NCBI RefSeq assembly: GCF_947499845.1 | Contig: NZ_CANMPM010000001.1 | Location: 62,001 to 126,000 of the forward strand | Source: an uncultured Pseudokineococcus sp. | Lineage (GTDB): Bacteria > Actinomycetota > Actinomycetes > Actinomycetales > Quadrisphaeraceae | Direction: 5' to 3' | Length of the DNA: 64,000 bases | Notes under the pieces: generated by a model | What the model was told of the DNA's origin: nothing | Databases searched by the model: none | Seen by the model: only the letters and a program-made list of their open reading frames with translations | Shown: positions 32,785-41,052 of the stretch, piece by piece | Layout of the letters: each line of letters opens with the position of its first letter | Position numbering within the stretch: position 1 is the stretch's first letter | Program-made: the position numbers and the translations under genes

Positions 32785-34002
32785 TCAGCCGCGGGGGCGC
32801 GAGGGCCGCCGGGCCTCCTGCGCGCGCAGCGCCTCGACGACCCGCTCGACGTCCCAGCCCTCCTCGAGGGCCTGGAGCACGAGCCCGGCCTGGCTCTGCG
32901 GCGCCATGCCGCCCACCGGCTGGTCGGCGTCGAGGTTCGTGGGGAAGGCGTAGCCCTCCGAGGACGCCGCGACGACGTTGCGCAGCGCGCGCTCGTCGTC
33001 CCCCTCGGCCCAGCGGCGCACCAGCACGGGGAAGAGCGCCTCGCTCATGGCCGTGCGGTCCACCGACTCCATGGCCCGCCCGAAGGCGGAGGAGACCTGC
33101 AGCAGGTTCGCCATGCGCCGCACGTCGGTCGTCCGGTTGGTGCCGGCGCCGTGGAAGACCGCCGGGTTGAAGAAGGCCGCGTCGCCCTTCTCCAGCGGCA
33201 GCTGCACGCGGTGGTCGTCGAAGTACGCGCGGAAATCCGGCTGGTGGAACGCCACGTAGCCGGCCGGGTGCTGGTGGGAGTGCGGGAGGTAGAGCGTCGG
33301 ACCCGTCTCGACGGGCATGTCGCAGTGGGCGACGGCGCCCTGCAGCGTCATGAGCGGCGACAGGGCGTGCACGTGCGCGGGGTAGGCCAGCGCCTGCTCC
33401 TGCGACATGAAGCCGAGGTGGTAGTCGCGGTGCGCCGTCTGCGCCTGCCCGCCGGGGTTCACGACGTTGACCTGGCTCGTCACCTGGTAGCCGCGGCCGA
33501 GCCAGGCCTCGCACACGAGCGCGAGGGCGTCGCTCGCGTAGTAGTCGGCGAAGACCTCGGGGTCGCGGACGGCGAGCTTGTCCGCGGCGCCCCACACGCG
33601 GTCGTTGGCGCCGGGCTTGGCGAAGTGGTCGCCGCCCGCGACGCCGGCCGCGTGCTGGTCGGCGATCATCGCCGTGAAGACCTCGGTGGCCCGGTCGACG
33701 ACGTCCGGGGCCACGGCGCCGCGCAGGACGACGATCCCGGGCCCCTCCGAGAGCGCCCGCGCCAGCTCGGCCTGCACGTCGCGGCGGCCCTCCGGCGTGC
33801 CCACGTGCTCGGCCAGCCGCGGCCCGTAGACGAGCACTCCCTGCTCGACGGCGTCGGCGTACGGGTAGGCGCCCAGGTCGGTCTCGACCTCGACGAGGGC
33901 CCGGAAGTCCTCGAGGCGGCAGTCGTCCGCGGTGAACCACACCGGGCGCGGGGCGCGGTCGGGCGACGCGGCGCCGGAGGAGGTGGTGGTGGGAGCGCTC
34001 AT
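32785..34002 (-). CDS. Phytanoyl-CoA dioxygenase (PhyH) family Fe(II)/2-oxoglutarate oxygenase
   Basis: 405 residues, larger than most PhyH enzymes. The iron-binding facial triad is visible as H-x-D in 'HRDYH' at about residue 194 and a distal His in 'FHGAGTNRT', with a downstream Arg for 2-oxoglutarate. Between them lies 'GPTLYLPHSHQHPAGY'. It is expected to hydroxylate a small organic molecule; the substrate is unknown. Stop is 8 bp from the convergent nnaR stop. Precedes no obvious operator; it faces away from the Gfo/Idh gene with a 142-bp gap on the same strand. Confidence 0.85.
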   Translation of the reverse strand: MSAPTTTSSGAASPDRAPRPVWFTADDCRLEDFRALVEVETDLGAYPYADAVEQGVLVYGPRLAEHVGTPEGRRDVQAELARALSEGPGIVVLRGAVAPDVVDRATEVFTAMIADQHAAGVAGGDHFAKPGANDRVWGAADKLAVRDPEVFADYYASDALALVCEAWLGRGYQVTSQVNVVNPGGQAQTAHRDYHLGFMSQEQALAYPAHVHALSPLMTLQGAVAHCDMPVETGPTLYLPHSHQHPAGYVAFHQPDFRAYFDDHRVQLPLEKGDAAFFNPAVFHGAGTNRTTDVRRMANLLQVSSAFGRAMESVDRTAMSEALFPVLVRRWAEGDDERALRNVVAASSEGYAFPTNLDADQPVGGMAPQSQAGLVLQALEEGWDVERVVEALRAQEARRPSRPRG

Positions 34003-34144
34003 GGCGGGGTGTCCTCTCGTGCGGCCCGGGCCGGGACGTCGTCCTGGCGCGACGGGAGGACGGTAGCCCCGCCCCGGGCGCCCCGGACGACGAGGCCGGT
34101 CGGGCGCGGGGGACGGGGACGGGGGCTCGTGGCGGTGGCCCGCG

Positions 34145-35215
34145 TCAGAGCACGGCCGGCCGGGCGCCGAGCCCCGCCGCCGCGTAGCAGGCGTCGACGA
34201 GCTCCATCGTCGCCACGGCGTCGTCGGCGCCGAGGTCGGGGTCCTGCGGGGAGGGGCCCTGCGCGGAGGGGCCCTGCCGCAGCAGCCGCGTCAGCGCGTC
34301 GAGCTGGTGGTCGTAGGACGAGCGCGTCCCGAGGTGCTCGGTGCGCTCGTCGTCGCCGACGCGGACGACGACCCGGTCGTCCCACTGCGGCTTGACGAAG
34401 CAGGGCGCCGTGGCCTCGCCGCGGCTGCCGACGAGGCGGCAGGAGAAGACGACGTCGTCGCCGCCCATGCGGCTGCGCACGACCGCCGTGGCGCCGGAGG
34501 GGAGGGCGAGGTCGGCGACGAGCTCGGCGTCGACGCCCGGGTGGTCGGGGTGCTCGACGGCGCGGGCTCCCGTGACGACCGGCTCGCCGCCGACGAGCGG
34601 CGCGAGCTCCCGCAGCGTCCGCAGGCCGTAGCAGCCGAGGTCCATGAGCGCCCCGCCGCCGAGCTCGAGCGACCAGCGGGGGTCGTCGTCGCCGGGCGCC
34701 GGCACGAGCATGTCGACCTCCACGCGCCGCAGCTCCCCGAGCTCGCCCGAGGCCAGCAGCTCGACGAGGCGCCGGTGCACGGGGTGGTGCAGGTGGTGGA
34801 AGGCCTCGACCACATGGACGCCCGCGGCGGCCGCGGCGTCGCGGACGGCGCGCGCGTCGGCCGCGCACGCGGTCGACGGCTTCTCCGTGAGCACGTGCCG
34901 GCCCGCGCGCACGGCCGCGAGGTTCCAGGTGCCGTGCAGGGCGTTGGGCAGCGGGTCGTAGACGACCTCGACGTCGTCGTCGGCGAGCAGCTCCGCGTAG
35001 GAGCCGTGCACGCGCTCGACGCCCGCGCGGTCGGCCAGGCCCTGCGCGCGCGCCCGGTCGCGCGCGGCGACGGCGACGAGCCGGTGCCCCGTGCGCCGCG
35101 CAGGCTCGGTGAGGGCCTCCTCGGTGATGCGGGCGGCGCCGAGCACGCCGAGGCGCAGGGGCGCGCCGGCCGTGCTCAGGGGGCCGGAGGTCGTGGGCTC
35201 GGGCGCGGGGGTCAC
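34145..35215 (-). CDS. Gfo/Idh/MocA-family NAD(P)-dependent oxidoreductase
   Basis: 356 residues. N-terminal Rossmann domain 'LRLGVLGAARITEEAL', the family 'EKP' motif ('VLTEKPSTACAADA'), and the C-terminal beta-sheet domain 'GGGALMDLGCYGLRTLRELA'. Members oxidise or reduce sugars, inositols or dihydrodiols. A low-complexity insertion with 'PSAQGPSPQDP' lies near the C-terminus. GTG at 35215 is preceded 6 nt upstream by CAGGAT, a leaderless-type promoter. Confidence 0.88.
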   Translation of the reverse strand: MTPAPEPTTSGPLSTAGAPLRLGVLGAARITEEALTEPARRTGHRLVAVAARDRARAQGLADRAGVERVHGSYAELLADDDVEVVYDPLPNALHGTWNLAAVRAGRHVLTEKPSTACAADARAVRDAAAAAGVHVVEAFHHLHHPVHRRLVELLASGELGELRRVEVDMLVPAPGDDDPRWSLELGGGALMDLGCYGLRTLRELAPLVGGEPVVTGARAVEHPDHPGVDAELVADLALPSGATAVVRSRMGGDDVVFSCRLVGSRGEATAPCFVKPQWDDRVVVRVGDDERTEHLGTRSSYDHQLDALTRLLRQGPSAQGPSPQDPDLGADDAVATMELVDACYAAAGLGARPAVL

Positions 35216-35246
35216 CGCGCCATCCTGTCCCGCCGGCGCGGGCGCC

Positions 35247-36032
35247 TCAGTCCAACCCGCCGAGGACGTTCTGGTCCCAGTCGACGACCGAGCCGGTGAC
35301 GACGCCGCTGCGGTCGGAGAGCAGGAGCACGACGAGGTCGGCGATCTCGTCGACGCGGCCGAGCCGCCCCATCGGCAGGGCGCTCGCCGCGCGCTCGCGC
35401 CAGTCGTCCCCCGCGCCGTGGAAGGCGCGCTGGGTCGCGTCCTCGCCCTCGGTGTCGGTCCAGCCGATGTTGAGCGCGTTGACCCGCACCCGGTCGACCC
35501 GGTGCGCGTGCGCGGCGTTGCGCGTCGCGCCGACGAGGCCCGCCTTCGTCGCCACGTACGGCGCCAGGTAGGGCTGCCCGCCGTGCGCCGAGGTGCTCGT
35601 CACGTTGACGACGGTGCCGGGCGCCCCGCGGCGCACCATGTCGGCCACCGCGGCCTGCATGGTGAAGAAGGGGCCGCGGAGGTTCACGGCCACGTGCTCG
35701 TCGAAGAGCTCGGGCGTCGTCCCGAGCAGCGTGCCCCGGCTCGTGAGGCCGGCGGCGTTGCACAGGCAGTCGACGCGTCCGAAGCGCTCGACGACGGCGG
35801 CCACGGACGCCTGCGCGCTGGCGACGTCCGCCACGTCGGCGCGCACGTACTCCGCGGACCGCCCGGGGGAGAGGTGCTCGCGCAGCCGGGGCAGCAGCGC
35901 TGCGCCGACGTCCGGGCGGCGCCCGGTGACGACGACGTCCGCCCCCTCGCGCGCCGCGGCCAGCGCGACCCCGGCGCCCACGCCCTGCGTGCCGCCGCTC
36001 ACGAGCACGACCTTGCCGTCCAGCAGCCCCAC
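35247..36032 (-). CDS. Short-chain dehydrogenase/reductase
   Basis: 261 residues. Cofactor motif 'SGGTQGVGAGVA', 'NAAG' in beta-4, catalytic Ser in 'NVTSTS' and 'YVATK' (Tyr-x-x-x-Lys). The C-terminal part 'NIGWTDTEGED' replaces the usual 'PG...T' segment, so substrate specificity may be unusual. GTG at 36032 has GGAGG upstream; longer in-frame extensions are poor coding sequence. It lies 31 bp upstream of the Gfo/Idh gene on the same strand; both may act in one pathway. Confidence 0.88.
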   Translation of the reverse strand: MGLLDGKVVLVSGGTQGVGAGVALAAAREGADVVVTGRRPDVGAALLPRLREHLSPGRSAEYVRADVADVASAQASVAAVVERFGRVDCLCNAAGLTSRGTLLGTTPELFDEHVAVNLRGPFFTMQAAVADMVRRGAPGTVVNVTSTSAHGGQPYLAPYVATKAGLVGATRNAAHAHRVDRVRVNALNIGWTDTEGEDATQRAFHGAGDDWRERAASALPMGRLGRVDEIADLVVLLLSDRSGVVTGSVVDWDQNVLGGLD

Positions 36033-36125
36033 GAGCGCTCCTCCCTCCGCGACCGGCCCCGGGCGCCGGCGTCGCCGCGGATGCTGCCCCGCCGCGGCGT
36101 CCGGGTGCACCTCCGGCCGGTTGAA

Positions 36126-36138
36126 CGCTGGAACAGCG
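36126..36138. promoter_or_regulatory. Small palindrome in the divergent SDR/OYE gap
   Basis: CGCTGGAACAGCG: 5-bp perfect arms around GAA, between the divergent starts at 36032 and 36208. It may be an operator for either gene, but short palindromes arise easily in GC-rich DNA. Confidence 0.25.
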
Positions 36139-36207
36139 GGGCGCGGCGCGCGGTTGCCCCGGCGTACCGCCGGGCGAGGCCCGGCCCGCGACGCGAGAGG
36201 CAGCCCC

Positions 36208-37341
36208 GTGAGCACCCGCACCGACACCCCGCAGGCACCGGCCGACGACGCCTCCGGCACCGACCCCCGCCAGCTCTTCACCCCGGTGGTCCTGGGGGAC
36301 CTGCACCTGCGCAACCGCGTCGTCATGGCGCCGCTCACGCGCACCCGCGCGGGGGAGGACGGCGTGCCGGGCGACCTCCTCGTCGAGCACTACGCCCAGC
36401 GCGCCAGCGCCGGGCTCATCATCACCGAGGGCACCTACCCGACCCGGGAGGGCCGCGGCTACCCGGGCCAGCCCGGGATCGTCACCGACGAGCAGGCCGC
36501 CGGCTGGCGCCGCGTCGCGGACGCCGTCCACGCGCGGGGCGGGCTCCTCGTCATGCAGGTCATGCACGCGGGGCGCGTGGCGCACCCGGCCACGACCGGC
36601 ACCGACCGCGTCGTCGCCCCGAGCGCCGTCGTGCTCGAGGGGGAGGCGCACACCCCGCAGGGCAAGGTGGCCTACGCCGAGCCGCACGCGCTGACGACCG
36701 AGGAGGTCCAGCAGGTCGTCGCCGACCACGTGGCCGCCGCGCGCCGCGCCGTCGACGCCGGCCTTGACGGCGTCGAGCTGCACAGCGCCAACGGCTACCT
36801 GCTCCACGAGTTCCTCGCGCCCGACACCAACCACCGCACCGACGCCTACGGCGGCAGCCCGCAGGCGCGCGCCCGGCTCGTCGTCGAGGTCGCCCGGGCG
36901 GTCGCCGCCGAGGTGGGCCCGGGTCGCGTCGGCATCCGCATCTCGCCGGCGCACGGCGTCCAGGGGATCCCCGAGGCGGACGCCGACGACGTCGCCGCGA
37001 CCTACGGCGCGCTCGTCGACGGCCTCGCCCCGCTCGGCCTCGCCTACCTGAGCGTCCTGCGGGCCGACCCCACCGACGAGCTCACGCAGGACCTGCGCCG
37101 CCGCTCCGGGATGCCTCTCGTCGCGAACCGCGGGTTCAGCACGCCGACGACGCGCGAGTCGGCGTCCGCCCTCGTGGACGCGACCCACGCCGACGCCGTC
37201 GCCGTCGGGCGCGCGCTCATCGCCAACCCCGACCTCGTCGAGCGCTGGCGCGCCGGGGCCGGCGAGAACGAGCCCGACCCCTCGACCTTCTACGGCACGA
37301 CCGCCGAGGGCTACACGGACTACCCGCGCCTCACCGCCTGA
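36208..37341 (+). CDS. Old yellow enzyme family ene-reductase (FMN)
   Basis: 377 residues, typical OYE length. FMN- and substrate-binding features: 'APLTRTRA' at the start of the barrel, 'HAGR' in 'MQVMHAGRVAHP', the paired His/Asn motif 'ELHSANGYLLHEFL', 'RTDAYGGS', and the phosphate-binding 'VAVGRALIANPDL'. Enzymes of this family (NemA/YqjM-like) reduce activated alkenes or nitro compounds with NAD(P)H. GTG at 36208 chosen for the length match and the GAGAGG upstream. Followed by a 52-bp palindrome. Confidence 0.92.
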   Translation: MSTRTDTPQAPADDASGTDPRQLFTPVVLGDLHLRNRVVMAPLTRTRAGEDGVPGDLLVEHYAQRASAGLIITEGTYPTREGRGYPGQPGIVTDEQAAGWRRVADAVHARGGLLVMQVMHAGRVAHPATTGTDRVVAPSAVVLEGEAHTPQGKVAYAEPHALTTEEVQQVVADHVAAARRAVDAGLDGVELHSANGYLLHEFLAPDTNHRTDAYGGSPQARARLVVEVARAVAAEVGPGRVGIRISPAHGVQGIPEADADDVAATYGALVDGLAPLGLAYLSVLRADPTDELTQDLRRRSGMPLVANRGFSTPTTRESASALVDATHADAVAVGRALIANPDLVERWRAGAGENEPDPSTFYGTTAEGYTDYPRLTA

Positions 37342-37354
37342 CGGGAGGCGGCTC

Positions 37355-37406
37355 GGAAGTCGTCCACGAGCGTGACCGTGCACGGTCACGCTCGTGGACG
37401 ACTCCC
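37355..37406. repeat. 52-bp near-perfect palindrome, left copy
   Basis: The 46 bp at 37358-37403 are a perfect palindrome with no loop; extended to 52 bp there is one mismatched pair. It begins 14 nt after the OYE stop and covers the last codons and stop of the minus-strand AbiEi/DUF559-like gene, so it can terminate transcription from both sides. A near-identical copy is at 38383-38434. Confidence 0.9.
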
Positions 37407-38330
37407 GCTGTCGGGGTCCAGGTGGGCGCGCAGGAGCGCGACGACGCGCGCCTCGTCGAGCCGCAGCGCGAGTGCCGGCAGGCGCAGGACCGTCTCGCCG
37501 GGCCGGCTGACCTCGGCGGCGCGCAGCAGGTCGTCGTACCAGCGGCGCGGGTCGAGGTGGCCGACGCCGTCGACCTCCAGGAGCACCCGCCGGCCGTCGG
37601 CGAGCTGCCACTCGGCGTCGAGGTAGCGCCGCCGCCCGACGCCGTCCACGCGCACGGCCTGGCGCACGGGCGGGGGCAGCCGGTGCCGCCGGCAGAGCGC
37701 CGCGAGGTCGACCTCGGACATCGCCTGCGACCCGCCGGCCAGGTCCGCCAGGACGGCGACGAGCGCGCCGCGGTGGCGGACGGGGCCCACGCCCTCGAGC
37801 GCGGCGGCCAGTCGCGCCGGCGTCGTCAGCCGCTGCTGGACGACGGCGGCGAGGAGGCCGCACGCCGTCCGCTCGCCCGCGGACCACGCCGCGGCGTCCA
37901 CGGCGGCGCGCTCGACGCGGTGCAGCCGCACGCCGCCGCGCTCGGTGACGTCCTCCTCGCGCCAGCGGTGGCTGAGGTGCAGCGCGGACCCCGCCAGCGG
38001 CTCACCGCGCGACCGGCCTCGCGCGACGACGACGTGGACGTCGTCGCGGTCCCAGCCTTCGAGCCCGTGGACCGCCAGCGCCGTCCACGCCCCGAGGCAG
38101 GCGCCGGGACCGGCGTGGAGCAGCGCAGCCCACCGCTGCGCCGGTGCGGGCAGCGGCCCGGCGTGCAGCGCGACGACGCGCGGCCCGACCCGCTGCCACC
38201 GCCCGCCCCCGACGCGCCGCCTCACGACGTCGGGCCCGACGCCGTGGCGCCGCAGCTGCGACCGGCCGAGGCAGCCCTCCTGCACCCGCGCGAGCTCGGC
38301 GAGAGGGCCGGGCAGGGCGTCCATCCGCAC
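37386..38330 (-). CDS. AbiEi-like N-terminal winged helix with DUF559/Vsr-like C-terminal domain
   Basis: 314 residues. The N-terminal part ('CLGRSQLRRHGVGPDVVRRRVGGGRWQRVGPRVVALH') has the form of the AbiEi antitoxin / transcriptional-regulator domain. The C-terminal part ('RYLDAEWQLADGRRVLLEVDGVGHLDPRRWYDDLLRAAEV') resembles DUF559, a Vsr-like endonuclease fold with E-V-D-G and a distal D. No AbiEii toxin gene is adjacent. Start at the GTG 38330 because CAGCCT lies 6 nt upstream (leaderless pattern). Palindromes bracket the gene. Function unknown; related genes are common, often multi-copy, in actinobacteria. Confidence 0.75.
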   Translation of the reverse strand: MRMDALPGPLAELARVQEGCLGRSQLRRHGVGPDVVRRRVGGGRWQRVGPRVVALHAGPLPAPAQRWAALLHAGPGACLGAWTALAVHGLEGWDRDDVHVVVARGRSRGEPLAGSALHLSHRWREEDVTERGGVRLHRVERAAVDAAAWSAGERTACGLLAAVVQQRLTTPARLAAALEGVGPVRHRGALVAVLADLAGGSQAMSEVDLAALCRRHRLPPPVRQAVRVDGVGRRRYLDAEWQLADGRRVLLEVDGVGHLDPRRWYDDLLRAAEVSRPGETVLRLPALALRLDEARVVALLRAHLDPDSGSRPRA

Positions 38331-38382
38331 CCCGCGAGGCTGCCCGGGACGGCGAGGCCCGCGCTGAGGGGCTGTGGACAGC

Positions 38383-38434
38383 GGAAGTCGTCCACGAGCG
38401 TGACCGTCCACGGTCACCCTCGTGGACGTCTTCC
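38383..38434. repeat. 52-bp palindrome, right copy
   Basis: Differs from the left copy at five positions over 52 bp and has three mismatched pairs as a palindrome. It lies 53 bp upstream of the AbiEi/DUF559-like start and 20 nt beyond the stop of the minus-strand MFS gene. Conserved core arms read CGTCCACGAGCGTGACCGT on the left. Confidence 0.9.
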
Positions 38435-38454
38435 CGCGAGGGAGCGCCCGGCCG

Positions 38455-39732
38455 TCAGCCGGCGTCGAGCGCCGCGGCGCGCCGTGCGCTGCGCGACCAG
38501 CCCGGCTGGGCCCCGAGGGCCAGCGCCGTCGCCACGGAAAGGGCGGCGGAGCCGGCGGCCAGGGAGAGCGGTGGCCCGCCGAGGTCCACGAGCAGGCCGG
38601 CGGCGGCGGTGCCGCCGGCGCCCCCGGTCACGACGGCGGTGGCCAGCCACGCCTGGCTCTCCCCGCGCCGCCCCTCGGGGGCGACCGAGTCCACGAGGGC
38701 CTGCTGGACGATGAGCGCGGGGGCGATGCACAGGCCCGTGAGGAAGAGGACCGGCAGCAGCAGGGGCAGCGGCGCCCCGGCGCCGACGACGACGGCCACG
38801 CCCGCCAGGCCGGCGGTGAAGGCCGCGAGCAGCGCCGGGAGGCGCCGCCGCTCGTCGCCGGAGTGGGGCAGCAGGCCGTACAGCAGGCCCCCGAGGACGC
38901 TGCCGCCGGCGATCGAGGCCAGCAGCACCCCGAGCCGCGACTCGTCGCCGAGGACGGCGCGCGCCGTCGCGGCCATCGAGGTGTCCACGAAGCCGAAGGC
39001 CACCGCCATGGCGAGCCCGACGGCGAGCACGGCGACGAGCGGCGGGGTGAGGACGCGCGAGGCCCGCCGCAGCGGGTCGGCGTCCACCACCGCCCCCAGC
39101 GCGCCGTCCAGGGCGGCGGTGCGCTCCGGCGGGCGGCGGGCGGGCTCGCTCGCGGCGTACGTGAGACCGCCGACGGCGTGGACGACGGCGGTGACGAGGA
39201 GCGGCCCGGCGGGCGGCAGGTGCAGCAGCAGCGACAGCAGCAGGGGGCCGCCGACGAAGACGGCCTCCACGGCCGACGCGTCGAGCGCGTAGCCGGTGCG
39301 CCACAGCCGCTCCGGCAGGACCGACCGCCACGACAGCCGCATGGCCGAGCTGATGGGCGGGGCGGTGGCGCCGGCGACGACGACGAGCACGAGCAGCAGG
39401 GCGAGCGGGGCGAGGGCCTCGGCCGCGAGCGCGAAGGCGGCGAGCAGCGCCGCGCTGACGAGGACGGTCGGGGCGACGAGGCGCGCCTGGCCGTGGCGGT
39501 CGATCAGGCGGCCCCACATCGGCGAGCCGACACCGATGCCGATGGCGTAGCCGGCGGTGACGAGGCCCGCGGCGGAGAACGACCCCCGCGTCTCCTCGAC
39601 GAGCAGCAGCGTCCCGAACGGCACCATGGAGATCGGCAGCCGGGCCACCACGGCGGCGGCGAAGGGCCGCACGGCGGAGCCGGTGCGCAGGACCTCGAGG
39701 TAGGCCCCGAGGCCCCCGGCACCGCTCGTCAC
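38455..39732 (-). CDS. MFS transporter (drug-efflux-like)
   Basis: 425 residues with 12 predicted membrane helices and a cytoplasmic loop at about residues 200-220. 'GSPMWGRLIDRHGQARL' is the loop-2/3 MFS motif. No substrate signature is recognised; sequence character is that of exporters. GTG at 39732 is preceded 6 nt upstream by TAGGGT, a good leaderless-type -10. Confidence 0.85.
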   Translation of the reverse strand: MTSGAGGLGAYLEVLRTGSAVRPFAAAVVARLPISMVPFGTLLLVEETRGSFSAAGLVTAGYAIGIGVGSPMWGRLIDRHGQARLVAPTVLVSAALLAAFALAAEALAPLALLLVLVVVAGATAPPISSAMRLSWRSVLPERLWRTGYALDASAVEAVFVGGPLLLSLLLHLPPAGPLLVTAVVHAVGGLTYAASEPARRPPERTAALDGALGAVVDADPLRRASRVLTPPLVAVLAVGLAMAVAFGFVDTSMAATARAVLGDESRLGVLLASIAGGSVLGGLLYGLLPHSGDERRRLPALLAAFTAGLAGVAVVVGAGAPLPLLLPVLFLTGLCIAPALIVQQALVDSVAPEGRRGESQAWLATAVVTGGAGGTAAAGLLVDLGGPPLSLAAGSAALSVATALALGAQPGWSRSARRAAALDAG

Positions 39733-39799
39733 CCGCCGACCCTACGAGGTCCGCGGGCGGCGCCCGCGCGCGTCGCCGCGCCGCCCCGGAGCCCCCGTC

Positions 39800-40216
39800 T
39801 CAGCCCTGCGCGGGGCCCTCGCCCGGGCGGGCGTCGAGGTGGAACCACACGACCTTGCCCCCGGGCGCCCGCCGGACGCCCCAGGCGGTGGCGAGCGCCT
39901 CCACGAGGGCGAGGCCGCGACCGCCGGTGGCGGACGCCGACGCCCGCCGCACCACCGGCTCGAGCTCGTCCGGCAGGTCGTCGGCCACCTCGACGCGGAC
40001 GCCGCCGGGGGCGACGACCACGGCCATCGACGCGGCGCCGCCGCCGTGGACCAGGGCGTTGGTGACGAGCTCGCTGACGAGCAGCTCGGCGACGTCGGCG
40101 ACGTCCTCGTGCCAGCCCGCACCGCCGCAGCAGCCCACGACGACCCGCCGCGCCCCGCGGACGTCCACCGGCGGGCAGCGGACGACGACCTCCCGCACAG
40201 GTGCTGCGTGCGCCAC
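39800..40216 (-). CDS. RsbW-like ATP-binding protein (HATPase_c, anti-sigma/serine kinase type)
   Basis: 138 residues, one GHKL ATPase domain. The N-box 'LLVSELVTNALVHGG' and the G-box 'GGRGLALVEALATAWG' are clear. Such stand-alone proteins act as anti-sigma factors or serine kinases in partner-switching pathways opposed by PP2C/SpoIIE phosphatases. No sigma factor or anti-sigma-antagonist gene is adjacent; the GAF-SpoIIE protein at 53.9 kb could be a functional counterpart, which is speculation. Cysteines cluster in 'GCCGG'. Confidence 0.85.
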   Translation of the reverse strand: MAHAAPVREVVVRCPPVDVRGARRVVVGCCGGAGWHEDVADVAELLVSELVTNALVHGGGAASMAVVVAPGGVRVEVADDLPDELEPVVRRASASATGGRGLALVEALATAWGVRRAPGGKVVWFHLDARPGEGPAQG

Positions 40217-40352
40217 GGCGTCCCCCCGACCTCGCGGTCCCCTCCGGCGAGCACCCCGCTCGCAGGGGGTCTTCGCGGCCGACGGCGCCGTGGATGGGGG
40301 CGCACCGGGCGCTGGTCCGGCCGGGTGAGCGCCCGGCGGAGGGCGCGGCGGT

Positions 40353-40568
40353 TCAGATCTTGGAGAGCCGCCGGTCGTTGCCGACGCGCACGGGACCCTG
40401 CGCGAAGCGGACGGTGACGGCGACGTCGCCCTCGGTCGAGACCACCCGTCCGATGCCGTGGACGTCGTGGTTCACCCGGTCGTCGACCGCGTAGGTCTCG
40501 ACCGGCGCCGCGACGCGCTCCGCGAAGGGGCTCGTCCTGAGGTGGCGCCGGGGCGCGGAGTTGGCCAT
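40353..40568 (-). CDS. Small conserved protein with Tudor/SH3-like motif
   Basis: 71 residues: 'YAVDDRVNHDVHGIGRVVSTEGDVAVTVRFAQGPVRVGNDRRLSKI'. This pattern (D-R-V-x-H-D-x-x-G-x-G-x-V) resembles the small C-terminal beta-barrel of UvrD/PcrA helicases and the CarD N-terminal region, both of which contact RNA polymerase. ATG at 40568 is preceded 6 nt upstream by GACACT. The protein may bind RNA polymerase; this is inferred from the motif only. Confidence 0.75.
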   Translation of the reverse strand: MANSAPRRHLRTSPFAERVAAPVETYAVDDRVNHDVHGIGRVVSTEGDVAVTVRFAQGPVRVGNDRRLSKI

Positions 40569-40886
40569 GCACCCAGTGTCACCCCGATCCGGCGGAGTCG
40601 GGGACATCGCGCACGCACCGCTGCGGGCGGTGACCGGCGCGAGCCCGGCCGCCGGCGCCGCGGAGGGCGGACGGGCGCCGCGTGCCACACTCGTGGGGCC
40701 GGCCGACGACGAGGTCAGGGGACGAGCGCGCGCTCGGGCCGGCGGTGCGGGTCCGCGCGGCGCCTCCGGCGCCGTCGCCCGTCAGCGAGCCGCCGGGGCG
40801 ACGCCCCACCGCGGCCGCGCACGCCGCCGCGCCCACCGCGCGGCGCACCGGCCCGCCCCGGGCGGGCCCCTCGCCGAGGAGCAGCG
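40569..40886. other. 318-bp gap without a convincing gene
   Basis: Frames through this stretch are Arg/Ala/Pro-rich and do not show coding-like third-position bias or recognisable products. It holds the promoter of the minus-strand 71-residue gene at its left end and the GAGGA ribosome site of the next small gene at its right end. Nothing else is seen. Confidence 0.5.
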
Positions 40887-41012
40887 ATGAGCAAGAACAA
40901 GGGTGGCCGCGAGGCCCGCAAGCCCAAGCAGGAGAAGCCGAAGGCGACCGCCGAGAAGGCGCTCGACTCGGCGGTCTCCTCCATCAGGAAGCCGGCGCGA
41001 CCGGGTCGCTGA
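40887..41012 (+). CDS. 41-residue lysine-rich small protein
   Basis: Begins 'MSKNKGGREARKPKQEKPK' and continues to 'SIRKPARPGR'. Nine Lys in 41 residues, encoded by AAG/AAC-rich codons, stand out in DNA that otherwise avoids lysine, which argues for selection on the protein. GAGGA lies 6 nt before the ATG. Similar short basic 'KNKGGRE.RKPK' proteins are known in many bacteria without an assigned function; nucleic-acid binding is plausible. Confidence 0.75.
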   Translation: MSKNKGGREARKPKQEKPKATAEKALDSAVSSIRKPARPGR

Positions 41013-41052
41013 CCCGCCCCGCGGCGGGGCCCCCGGTGGCAGGATCGACGGC

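Noticed and set aside
37386-38330. A complete AbiE toxin-antitoxin system
   Set aside because: No nucleotidyltransferase toxin (AbiEii) gene lies beside the AbiEi-like gene; neighbours are an ene-reductase and an MFS exporter.
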